A stretch of 6,028 bases of DNA from NCBI GenBank assembly GCA_020354595.1, contig CP070650.1, positions 835,268-841,295 on the forward strand, given 5' to 3'. This stretch comes from Myxococcales bacterium. GTDB lineage: Bacteria; Myxococcota_A; Polyangia; Polyangiales; Houyiibacteriaceae. The notes beneath the pieces were generated by a model. It made no database searches, had not been told where the DNA came from, and was given only the letters and a program-made list of their open reading frames with translations. A program made the position numbers and the translations under genes. How positions within the stretch are numbered: position 1 is the first letter of the stretch; each line of letters begins with the position of its first letter. Below are positions 1 through 6,028 of this stretch, one piece after another.

Positions 1-834
1 CGGCTCGACGACGGCGCCATCGTCGTCCTGACGCCGATCGGATACTCCGCGACTGGCGAAGCATTCAACATCAGCAGCCACGATGTGGCGGCGGCGGCCG
101 CAGTGGCGATAGGCGCCGACAAGCTCATTGGCTTGCTCGAAGGGCACGGCGTCTACGATGCCGAAGGGCGGGTGCCCTCGCAGCTCACGCCACGAGAGGC
201 CGAAGAGATCCTACGCACTGGCCACGACTTCGGCCACGACGTCGAACGGTTTCTCGGCGCGGCCATCGAGGCCTGCCAGGGCGGCGTTCCCCGCGCGCAT
301 TTGGTCGCGCGGCAGAGCGATGGGTCGCTCCTCAGGGAGCTCTTCACGCGGGACGGCGTCGGCACGATGGTGACGTCCGAGGCATTCGAGGGCGTGCGCG
401 GCGCGCAACAGGGCGATATCGGCGGCATCCTCGCGCTGATCGAGCCGCTCGAAGAGCAGGGGACCCTGGTCAGGCGATCGCGCGAGATGCTCGAAAACGA
501 CATCGATCGCTTCACCGTGATCGAGCGCGACGGCATGGTGGTCGCGTGCGCGGCCTTGTACGAGTACCCCGACGACGGGATCGCGGAGCTGGCCTGTCTG
601 GTCGTGCATCCGGACTACCGAACCTCGGGTCGCGGCGATCAACTCCTGCACTACCTCGAACGCGAATGCGCGGCGCAGGGGCTCAGAAGGCTGTTCGTGC
701 TCACTACGCAGACGTCCCATTGGTTCCGCGAGCGCGGCTTCGACAAGTGCGACGTGAACGATCTTCCGGAGGCCCGTCGCTCCCACTATGACCAGGGCCG
801 GCGTTCGAAGATCCTTCTCAAGCCGATCGGCTGA
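1..834 (+). CDS. argA: N-acetylglutamate synthase (amino-acid N-acetyltransferase), 5'-truncated by the window
   Basis: This enzyme transfers an acetyl group from acetyl-CoA to glutamate, the first step of arginine biosynthesis in the cytoplasm. The frame is open from base 1, so the gene begins upstream; 277 residues are visible. Compared with the ~440-residue E. coli ArgA, roughly 165 N-terminal residues are missing. Visible residues 1 to ~45 are the end of the amino-acid-kinase-like domain, including the TGEAFN segment and ADKLIGL. A linker follows with GGVPRAHL, LLRELFTRDGVGT and GGILALIEPLEEQG. The C-terminal GNAT acetyltransferase domain contains ELACLVVHPDYR, then the acetyl-CoA-binding loop SGRGD (residues 209-213), LFVLTT, HWFRERGF and the terminal RRSKILLK. 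All are hallmarks of classical fused ArgA. A GTG at 85 is open to use as a start, but the homology extends upstream of it, so I reject it. In the E. coli-type enzyme, arginine inhibits through the kinase-like domain, most of which lies outside the window. Confidence 0.93.
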   Translation, partial: RLDDGAIVVLTPIGYSATGEAFNISSHDVAAAAAVAIGADKLIGLLEGHGVYDAEGRVPSQLTPREAEEILRTGHDFGHDVERFLGAAIEACQGGVPRAHLVARQSDGSLLRELFTRDGVGTMVTSEAFEGVRGAQQGDIGGILALIEPLEEQGTLVRRSREMLENDIDRFTVIERDGMVVACAALYEYPDDGIAELACLVVHPDYRTSGRGDQLLHYLERECAAQGLRRLFVLTTQTSHWFRERGFDKCDVNDLPEARRSHYDQGRRSKILLKPIG

Positions 835-844
835 CGCATCTTCG

Positions 845-875
845 CCAAAGCACAGCACTTTCTGTTCGTGCTTGG
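845..875 (+). terminator. Hairpin just downstream of argA, possible transcript 3' end
   Basis: The 5' arm CCAAAGCAC (845-853) pairs with GTGCTTGG (868-875): eight pairs with one bulged A and a 14-base loop. The arm is partly duplicated, because AGCAC recurs at 854-858 and can pair instead with GTGCT (868-872) around a 9-base loop. It starts 11 bases after the argA stop codon, where a terminator would be expected. No run of T follows, so it is not a canonical intrinsic terminator. It could be a Rho-stop-associated or mRNA 3'-end stem, or chance. Confidence 0.3.
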
Positions 876-920
876 AGACACGTGCGAATCGTGCTACTCG
901 TCCCCGAATTCGCCAAAACG

Positions 921-935
921 GGACGTGATTCGTCC
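921..935 (+). other. Short inverted repeat directly upstream of the HelD-like gene
   Basis: GGACG (921-925) and CGTCC (931-935) form a 5-bp stem with a 5-base loop, extendable by one G-T pair, ending 14 bases before the ATG at 950. It could be an operator half-site pair or a small leader hairpin near the ribosome-binding region. At this length it may be chance in GC-rich DNA. Confidence 0.2.
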
Positions 936-949
936 TTGATACGCGGAAA

Positions 950-3334
950 ATGAAGCAGGCTGAGCTCAATCGGCGCCCAGACGCGGAACCACCCCCCGCA
1001 GACGCGGAGATGGAGGAGACCGTCGCCCAGGAGGAGAAAGTCCTCGAACGGGTGCATCGAACGATTCGAGCCAAGCGACCGACGCACCGCGGTCAGCTCA
1101 TCGACTACGACGCCGAGCTGATTGCGCTTCGCGACCAGATCCGCGAGGCGCGGCTCGAGGACATCCCACCGCTGGTGGAAGAGATGGAGCGGCTTCAGCA
1201 GGTCGCGCAGCGGCGTGCCAAAGTGATGGAAGGGGCGGTCGATGCGATGTCGCCGTACTTCGGCCGCATGATCCTCGAAGAAGAGGACCGCAAGCGCGAA
1301 ATCCTGATCGGTCGCAGCACGTTCCTCGACGGCAAGACCGGCGTGCGCATTGTCGACTGGCGCGATGCGCCAGTGAGCCGGGTGTATTACCGCTACGAAG
1401 AAGGCGACGATTACGACGAGATCTTCGGTGACCGGGAAGTCGAGGGCGAGGTCCTGCTTCGCCGCAACCTGTCGATCACCGGCGGGAAGCTTCGCCGGAT
1501 CGGCACGCCGCAAGGCACGTTCCGCCGCTCGCGCACCGACACCTGGAGCCGAGTCGCCGACCAGTCGACCAAGCTCTCGGGCGGGCAGGGCGTCGCGATG
1601 CGTCCCGAGTCGTATCACCGGCCGGGCGAGCTCGGCATAGGCGACGAGGACCTCCGCGAGGACAAGCACCTATCCGAGATCACGGCGCTCATCGACCCGC
1701 GCCAGTTCGAGCTGATCAGCAAGCCGACCTCCGGTCTCGTGGTGATTCAGGGCGGCGCGGGAAGCGGCAAGACGACGATAGGCCTTCACCGGCTCGCGTA
1801 CCTCGCGTTCCAGGACCCGCAGCGGTTCCGTTCCGATCAGATGTTGGTCATCGTCTTCAACCACGCGCTCGTTCGCTACATTTCCCGCGTTCTGCCCGCG
1901 CTCGGTGTCGAGGACGTGCCCGTCCAGACCTTCGAAAGCTGGGCAGAGCAGCAGCGCCGCCATCACATCCCGAAGCTCACCACCCGGTACGTGGAGGATA
2001 CCCCCACGCACGTCGTTCGAATGAAAAAGCACCCGGCGATGCTCAAGGCGATCGAGCAGTACGTCGCGGAGCTCAGCGAGCGCGCCGAGGCCGAGATTCT
2101 CGAAGAAGCCAAGCTAAGCGAAGGCGGCGCGCGCGTGATGCGGGTTTGGCGCGGCAGCGCCGACGAGCCGCTCGGTGTGCGTCTCGAGTTGTTGCTCCAG
2201 TGGATCCTCGACCGGAACGGGGAGGCGCGCGAGGTCGCCCTCGGGACTCGGCACGGCGTCGAGCGTGTCTGCCAGAAGTGGCTCCGACGCACCCGCGACA
2301 CGGTGACCGCGTGGGCCGACCTAATCACCGACCGTCAGCGCCTGGTCGACGCATTTGCCAAGTGGGGCGCGGACGCGCTCAGCGACAAGGAGCTCGAGTG
2401 GGCGCACTCCTGGTGCAGCCGCCATTCGACCCGAGTCCTGCTCGCCTATGAAGAGGCGCTCGAGGACGACGGTGAGAGGATCAGCAACCTCGGCATCGAC
2501 GGCGCCGACGAAGACGAACCGGCCGCGCTCGACCGTGAGGATGACGCGCTTCTGCTGCGCGTCTATCAAACGTTGCAGGGTCCGCTGACCGGGCGCCGTG
2601 CGGTGCTCGCGTATGAGCACATTTTCGTCGACGAGGCTCAGGACATGAGCCCCGTCGAGCTTTCGGTCGTCCTCGACACCGCGGCGGAGCAACAGAGTGT
2701 GACGCTCGCCGGCGACATTGCGCAGAAGCTCCACCTCGACAACGGCTTCACCGATTGGCGCCACGTGCTCGAGCAGCTCCATCTCGACCACATTCAGATC
2801 GAGCCGCTCAAGCTCAGTTACCGGTCGACGCACGAAATCCTCGATTTCGCGACCGATGTGCTCGGTCCACTTCGTAACGAGGTGTCCGGCGAGGCGACGC
2901 GCTACGGGGCGCCTGTAGAGCTATTCCAATTCGGGGGCAGTGGCGAGGCCGTCGGCTTCATGTCCGAGGCGCTCCGCAAGCTCGTGAGCTCGGAGCCGCT
3001 TTCGTCGGTGGCGGTCATCGCCCGCTACCCGGAGCAGGCCGATCTCTACTACAAGGGCCTGCGTCACGGGGAGGTCCCGAACCTGCGCCGTGTCGCCGAG
3101 CAAGACTTCCCTTTCCGACCGGGTGTCGACGTGACAGACGTACGACAGGTCAAAGGCCTGGAGTTCGACTACGTGGTCATCGTCGAATGCAACGCGGCGA
3201 CATTCCCCACAGACGACGAAACCCGCCACCTCCTCCACATCGCGGCCACCCGCGCGGCCCACCAGCTCTGGGTGTTTTCGACCGGCACCCCGTCGCGCCT
3301 GCTGCCGGAGGCCCTGGTTCGCGCCTCGTCCTAG
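950..3334 (+). CDS. HelD-like superfamily 1 (UvrD/Rep-type) helicase/ATPase
   Basis: A complete 794-residue protein of HelD-like size (B. subtilis HelD is about 770). Residues ~22-100 are charged and probably helical or coiled-coil. They are followed by YFGRMILEEEDR, ILIGR and VDWRDAPVSRVYY (~103-147), the family's characteristic segment ahead of the motor. Motor motifs are intact: Walker A GGAGSGKTT (268-276, Lys274), Ia near 300-312, TFESW (327-331), Walker B FVDEAQD (559-565), III LAGDIAQ (586-592), IV LSYRS (622-626), V VKGLEFDYVVIVE (734-746) and VI HIAATRA (763-769). Residues ~340-550, between Ia and Walker B, are a large insertion where HelD proteins carry an arm. Characterised Gram-positive HelD binds RNA polymerase and frees it from nucleic acid using ATP; that role here is inference. 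A generic DNA helicase is the alternative. An in-frame TGA at 926 with no other start codon before ATG 950 fixes the longest start. There is no clear Shine-Dalgarno. Met21 (1010) is a second possible start. Confidence 0.88.
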   Translation: MKQAELNRRPDAEPPPADAEMEETVAQEEKVLERVHRTIRAKRPTHRGQLIDYDAELIALRDQIREARLEDIPPLVEEMERLQQVAQRRAKVMEGAVDAMSPYFGRMILEEEDRKREILIGRSTFLDGKTGVRIVDWRDAPVSRVYYRYEEGDDYDEIFGDREVEGEVLLRRNLSITGGKLRRIGTPQGTFRRSRTDTWSRVADQSTKLSGGQGVAMRPESYHRPGELGIGDEDLREDKHLSEITALIDPRQFELISKPTSGLVVIQGGAGSGKTTIGLHRLAYLAFQDPQRFRSDQMLVIVFNHALVRYISRVLPALGVEDVPVQTFESWAEQQRRHHIPKLTTRYVEDTPTHVVRMKKHPAMLKAIEQYVAELSERAEAEILEEAKLSEGGARVMRVWRGSADEPLGVRLELLLQWILDRNGEAREVALGTRHGVERVCQKWLRRTRDTVTAWADLITDRQRLVDAFAKWGADALSDKELEWAHSWCSRHSTRVLLAYEEALEDDGERISNLGIDGADEDEPAALDREDDALLLRVYQTLQGPLTGRRAVLAYEHIFVDEAQDMSPVELSVVLDTAAEQQSVTLAGDIAQKLHLDNGFTDWRHVLEQLHLDHIQIEPLKLSYRSTHEILDFATDVLGPLRNEVSGEATRYGAPVELFQFGGSGEAVGFMSEALRKLVSSEPLSSVAVIARYPEQADLYYKGLRHGEVPNLRRVAEQDFPFRPGVDVTDVRQVKGLEFDYVVIVECNAATFPTDDETRHLLHIAATRAAHQLWVFSTGTPSRLLPEALVRASS

Positions 3335-3362
3335 GTTGGGGCGGCCCCGGATTTGCTGGGAG

Positions 3363-3390
3363 TTGCAGTCTCCGGCGGGGTGTGTAAGAT
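3363..3390 (+). promoter_or_regulatory. Weak candidate sigma-70-type promoter for the SNF2 gene
   Basis: TTGCAG (3363-3368) and TAAGAT (3385-3390) are separated by 16 bases. The match is 3 of 6 to the -35 consensus and 4 of 6 to the -10 consensus. It lies just past the stop of the HelD-like gene, and the -10 sits in the most AT-rich part of the gap. If real, transcription would start near 3397 and the SNF2 mRNA would have a leader of about 140 bases. The match is poor enough to arise by chance. Confidence 0.22.
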
Positions 3391-3410
3391 CACAATGTAG
3401 CGGCGGATGC

Positions 3411-3434
3411 GGTCTACACCCGGGTCTACGTAGA
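3411..3434 (+). repeat. Two GGTCTAC direct repeats with overlapping palindromes
   Basis: GGTCTAC occurs at 3411-3417 and 3423-3429, a 12-base period of about one helical turn. The 8-bp palindrome ACCCGGGT (3418-3425) overlaps by one base the perfect 10-bp palindrome TCTACGTAGA (3425-3434). All of this falls within 24 bases of the non-coding gap, about 100 bases before the SNF2 start. Such spacing suits a protein-binding site, but I recognise no known operator. Confidence 0.35.
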
Positions 3435-3535
3435 ACGAGCAACGACGCCGCGACGGGGAAAGACGCAACGCGCGTAGTCCTATTTGGGTCCCGCTAGTTC
3501 CAACGAGACACATTCAGGCCGACCCAGCCTTCGTA

Positions 3536-6028
3536 ATGGCAGATACTGCTCTCCAAGAATCGGTAGAAGAAGCCGCTCAAGAACCAGCCGCTGAGGAAGC
3601 GGCCGGCAAAGAAGCGGCTCCGCAAGAGGAAGCGCCCACGTGGCGTGAGCCGACGACGTCCGTCGCCAAGAAGCTCGCGTCGATGAGCGACCGTGCGATC
3701 CAGCGCGTGACCGGTGGCAATGCGTTTCTGCGCGGGCGCCTCTACGCGCGGCGCAAGGCGGTCGAGAACCTGACCGAAGAAGAGCATCAGGTGAGCGGCG
3801 AGATTTCGGTGCGCACCGCGGACGAGCCCTACCGCACGACGGTGAAGTACGACGAACAGGGCGATAGCTGGGAGTCGAGCTGCACCTGCCCGGGTTGGCG
3901 GGGTCCGAGCGGGCACTGCAAGCACGTCGCCGCCGTCATGGTGGCCCTGCGCGACGAGGTGCGGCCGCCGCGGCCGAAGGGACAGCCACAGCAGCAGTCC
4001 AAGAAGAAGAAGAAGACCGAGCCCGTGCACGTCCCCGGGACCGTTTCCGTCGGCGGCAAGCGGCGGCGGTCTCGACGTAGGCGTCGCGGTGGCGGCGGTG
4101 AAGCCGGGGCGCTCGAGGTGCTCTCGCCGCGCGAGCTTCAGGCCAAGCGCGGAGAGGCTAGGGGACCGCTCGATGCGTGGCTTCCGGCGGAGGCCTTGTC
4201 CAAGCCGCTCGACTTCGAGTACCGCATGACGGTGCGTCCTGCGTCGATCACCGTGACCCCCGTGTTGGCCGGCTCGCGAAGCGCGGTGCCGATCAACGAC
4301 GCGCTGGGCGCGTTCAACATGGTGTCGATCGACGAACGGCCCCTGTTCCGGGCGCTCGCCCGCAACACCAACCGCGGCCAGGCAACGACCGCCGAGCTTC
4401 GCGGTGAAGACGCCGCCGAGGTGCTGGAGATGCTCAGCGACCGGCGCGTGCTGCTCGAACCGGCCTCGATGGAGCTTCGCTTCGCCAATGAGGCGCTGAA
4501 GCCGCGAATCGAGCTCGATCCCGTCAACGCCGACACGCTTCGCGTGCGCGTGGTGTTCTACCTCGAGAGCAACAAGCGCCGCTTCGCGCTTTCGAGCGGC
4601 GCCTGGTTCGAAGGAACCCCAGGCTGGCAGATCGACACGACCGAAGGCGTGGCCAGGCCCGTTAGCGAGCTGGTGACGCCGGCCTGGCTGCAGCGCTTGT
4701 ACCGCTCGCCTGCGATGGTGCAGACCCACGAAGAGCTTCCTGCGCTGCTCGGCGAGTATATACCGCGCGTCGCGGCATTGCTGGGCGCCGAGCTCCCAGA
4801 CTTGAGCTCGGTTGCCGACCTGGTCGACCAGAAGCCGCAGTTCGAGCTCAAGGCCAACGGCGACATCATCGACGCGCGCGTCCGCCTCTACGTCCGCTAC
4901 GAGGACCAGGAGTTCGACGTGCCTCCCGACGACATCCCATCGCCGCTCGCGGTGCTGCCCCCGAAGAACGGCAAAGGCCGGCCCCGCGTGGTGCGGCGTG
5001 ACGTGGGTGCGGAGATGTCCGGCGTGCAGGCACTTCTCAACCAGAACTTCGAGGTGTCGGAGTCGGGTGAGGAGCTAGTGGCCACAGGCGACGACGCGAT
5101 CGCCTTTTGGACCCAGGGCATCGGCGAGCTTCCCGAGGAGTGGGACCGCTTCATTCCCGATGACCTGGTCGACGTGACCATTCGCGAGGAGTCGGTGACG
5201 CCTCAGATGCGGGTGTCGAGCGGCGTCGACTGGCTCAACCTCGACATGGCGTTCACGTCCGGTGGCGCGGCCGTTCGTGAGGAGGAGCTCCGGGCCTGTC
5301 TCGAGAAGGGGCGGCGGCTCGTGCAGCTCGAAGACGGCTCCTACGCGCCTGTTGACCCCGACCAAGTCGGGGACGTGCTCACGCGGATGGCCGAGATCTA
5401 CGCGACGGCCGGGATGAAGGACAAGCTTCCGCTCTCGCAGGCCGGGCGCGTGCAAGATCTCCTCAAGATCGTGGAGAACGCGAAGGTCTCGGCGTCGGCC
5501 AAGACGCTCTTCGGGAAGATCGAAGGTATAGACGAGATCCCCAGCATCCCGAAGCCACGCACGCTCAAGGCCGACCTTCGCCCGTACCAAAAAGAGGGCT
5601 TTTCGTGGCTGGTCTTTCTCCACGAGCTCAACAGCGGCGGCATCCTTGCCGACGACATGGGTCTCGGTAAGACGATTCAGACCATTGCGCTGCTGCTCTG
5701 GGCCAAGGGCAAGTACAAGCGCAAGCTCAACCTCGTCATTGCGCCGACGTCCGTCGTTCCGAACTGGGAGCGCGAGATCAAAAAGTTCGCGCCAACGCTC
5801 AAGACCGTCGTGTGGCAAGGCCCGAACCGAAGCCAGCGCGCGCCCGAGCTCGAAAAGGCCGACGTGATGATCACCAGCTACGCGTTGCTTCGCCGCGACG
5901 AAGAGCTGTTGCAGGCGCTCGACCTTCGTTACGTGATTCTCGATGAGGCACAGCACATCAAGAATCCGATGAGCCAGACGGCTCGTTCCGCAAAGAAGCT
6001 CGGCAGCGAGCGTCGCCTCGCGCTGACC
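3536..6028 (+). CDS. SWIM zinc-finger SNF2-family ATPase/helicase, 3'-truncated by the window
   Basis: The frame is open from ATG 3536 to the window edge (831 residues). Residues 1-35 are Ala/Glu-rich and acidic. A SWIM zinc finger follows: Cys116-x-Cys118-x9-Cys128-x-His130. Residues 150-188 form a very basic, probably disordered linker (five Lys at 156-160; KRRRSRRRRR at 175-184). Residues ~190-660 match the long region found ahead of the motor in bacterial SWIM-SNF2 proteins, with WLNLDMAF (566-573) and LVQLEDGSY (595-603). The motor begins with LRPYQKEGFSWL (681-692), Walker A DDMGLGKT (706-713, Lys712), Ia VIAPTSVVPNWE (734-745), TSYALL (780-785) and DEAQH (803-807). The last visible residues, LALT, are the expected start of the LTGTP motif; the second RecA lobe is outside. 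Such proteins are ATP-driven translocases that move along or remodel nucleic-acid-protein complexes; substrate unknown. ATG 3536 is the first in-frame start after a long stretch with none; Met50 (3683) is an alternative. Automatic annotations may call this simply DEAD/DEAH helicase. Confidence 0.9.
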   Translation, partial: MADTALQESVEEAAQEPAAEEAAGKEAAPQEEAPTWREPTTSVAKKLASMSDRAIQRVTGGNAFLRGRLYARRKAVENLTEEEHQVSGEISVRTADEPYRTTVKYDEQGDSWESSCTCPGWRGPSGHCKHVAAVMVALRDEVRPPRPKGQPQQQSKKKKKTEPVHVPGTVSVGGKRRRSRRRRRGGGGEAGALEVLSPRELQAKRGEARGPLDAWLPAEALSKPLDFEYRMTVRPASITVTPVLAGSRSAVPINDALGAFNMVSIDERPLFRALARNTNRGQATTAELRGEDAAEVLEMLSDRRVLLEPASMELRFANEALKPRIELDPVNADTLRVRVVFYLESNKRRFALSSGAWFEGTPGWQIDTTEGVARPVSELVTPAWLQRLYRSPAMVQTHEELPALLGEYIPRVAALLGAELPDLSSVADLVDQKPQFELKANGDIIDARVRLYVRYEDQEFDVPPDDIPSPLAVLPPKNGKGRPRVVRRDVGAEMSGVQALLNQNFEVSESGEELVATGDDAIAFWTQGIGELPEEWDRFIPDDLVDVTIREESVTPQMRVSSGVDWLNLDMAFTSGGAAVREEELRACLEKGRRLVQLEDGSYAPVDPDQVGDVLTRMAEIYATAGMKDKLPLSQAGRVQDLLKIVENAKVSASAKTLFGKIEGIDEIPSIPKPRTLKADLRPYQKEGFSWLVFLHELNSGGILADDMGLGKTIQTIALLLWAKGKYKRKLNLVIAPTSVVPNWEREIKKFAPTLKTVVWQGPNRSQRAPELEKADVMITSYALLRRDEELLQALDLRYVILDEAQHIKNPMSQTARSAKKLGSERRLALT
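4001..4015 (+). repeat. (AAG)5 trinucleotide run in the SNF2 gene
   Basis: Five identical AAG codons encode Lys156-Lys160 in the basic linker, just after a short CAG-rich stretch encoding Gln. A unit of three bases means slippage would change linker length without breaking the frame. Confidence 0.7.

Larger units (their letters stand above)
3335..3535. other. Non-coding gap between the HelD-like and SNF2 genes
   Basis: This 201-base stretch has no convincing gene. The reading frames crossing it on the minus strand are extensions of antisense shadows of the flanking genes. GGGGCGGCCCC (3338-3348), right after the stop of the HelD-like gene, can form only a 4-bp stem with a 3-base loop and has no T run, so it is a poor terminator. 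No tRNA-like T-arm or cloverleaf was found. The gap holds the weak promoter candidate and repeat cluster listed separately. No Shine-Dalgarno-like purine run precedes the ATG at 3536. Confidence 0.6.

Noticed and set aside
85..834. GTG at 85 as the start of a 249-residue protein
   Set aside because: The frame is open back to base 1, and the upstream codons (VVLTPIGYSATGEAFN) match the ArgA kinase-like domain, so the gene simply enters from outside the window.
874..900. Possible promoter for the HelD-like gene in the spacer after argA (TTGGAG near 873 and TACTCG near 895)
   Set aside because: Both elements match the consensus poorly, so I could not support a promoter there.
841..917. 9-base direct repeat TTCGCCAAA at 841-849 and 909-917
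   Set aside because: There are only two copies 68 bases apart, with no further symmetry or flanking mobile-element features, so chance is sufficient.
211..1074. Minus-strand open frame (287 residues) across the argA end, the spacer and the start of the HelD-like gene
   Set aside because: It is antisense to two well-supported genes and shows no family features.
818..1669. Minus-strand open frame (283 residues) opposite the N-terminal part of the HelD-like gene
   Set aside because: It is a mirror of conserved HelD-like coding sequence with no domain of its own.
3338..3348. GGGGCGGCCCC after the HelD-like stop as an intrinsic terminator
   Set aside because: The stem is only 4 bp with a 3-base loop and no T tract follows.
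3381..3394. TGTG-N6-CACA inverted repeat resembling a CRP/FNR-type site
   Set aside because: The CRP consensus has eight bases between TGTG and CACA; here there are six. It also overlaps the candidate -10 element, so the short match is not convincing.
3494..4729. Long minus-strand open frame (411 residues) opposite the SNF2 gene start
   Set aside because: Its product is compositionally biased with no recognisable domain. The opposite strand encodes a clear SWIM finger and family-like sequence. Long antisense frames are common in GC-rich coding DNA.
5075..5956. Minus-strand open frame (293 residues) opposite the SNF2 motor
   Set aside because: It is antisense to the Walker A and DEAQ motifs of the SNF2 gene, whose conservation explains the open frame.

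Overview
The window is a high-GC bacterial chromosomal stretch. All three recognisable genes read on the + strand: the end of an arginine-biosynthesis gene (argA), a complete HelD-like superfamily 1 helicase/ATPase, and the first two-thirds or so of a SWIM zinc-finger SNF2-family ATPase that runs off the right edge. Strong G/C preference at third codon positions, a classical fused kinase-GNAT ArgA, and large HelD-like and SWIM-SNF2 proteins fit a GC-rich Gram-negative lineage. A myxobacterium or related former deltaproteobacterium is my guess, but no marker gene here proves it.

Layout: 1-834 is argA, with roughly the first 165 codons outside the window. 835-949 is a 115-base spacer that starts with a hairpin-forming sequence just after the argA stop and ends with a small inverted repeat in front of the next start codon. 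950-3334 is the HelD-like gene, with every SF1 helicase motif present. 3335-3535 is a 201-base non-coding gap holding a weak promoter candidate and a cluster of short repeats and palindromes. 3536-6028 is the SNF2 gene: an acidic low-complexity N-terminus, a SWIM zinc finger, a very basic linker, a long family-specific middle region, and the first half of the SNF2 motor. The window ends at motif III.

ArgA makes N-acetylglutamate and has no obvious functional link to the other two. The HelD-like and SNF2 proteins are both P-loop nucleic-acid motors. In well-studied bacteria, members of the wider families (HelD in Gram-positives, the SNF2 protein RapA in enterobacteria) release or recycle RNA polymerase. 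Adjacency here makes a shared role in transcription upkeep conceivable, but the gap between the genes argues against simple co-transcription. I see no CRISPR array, mobile element, tRNA or rRNA. I did not find a clearly new system; the best leads are the HelD-like protein, its SNF2 neighbour, and the unusual N-terminus and upstream region of the SNF2 gene.
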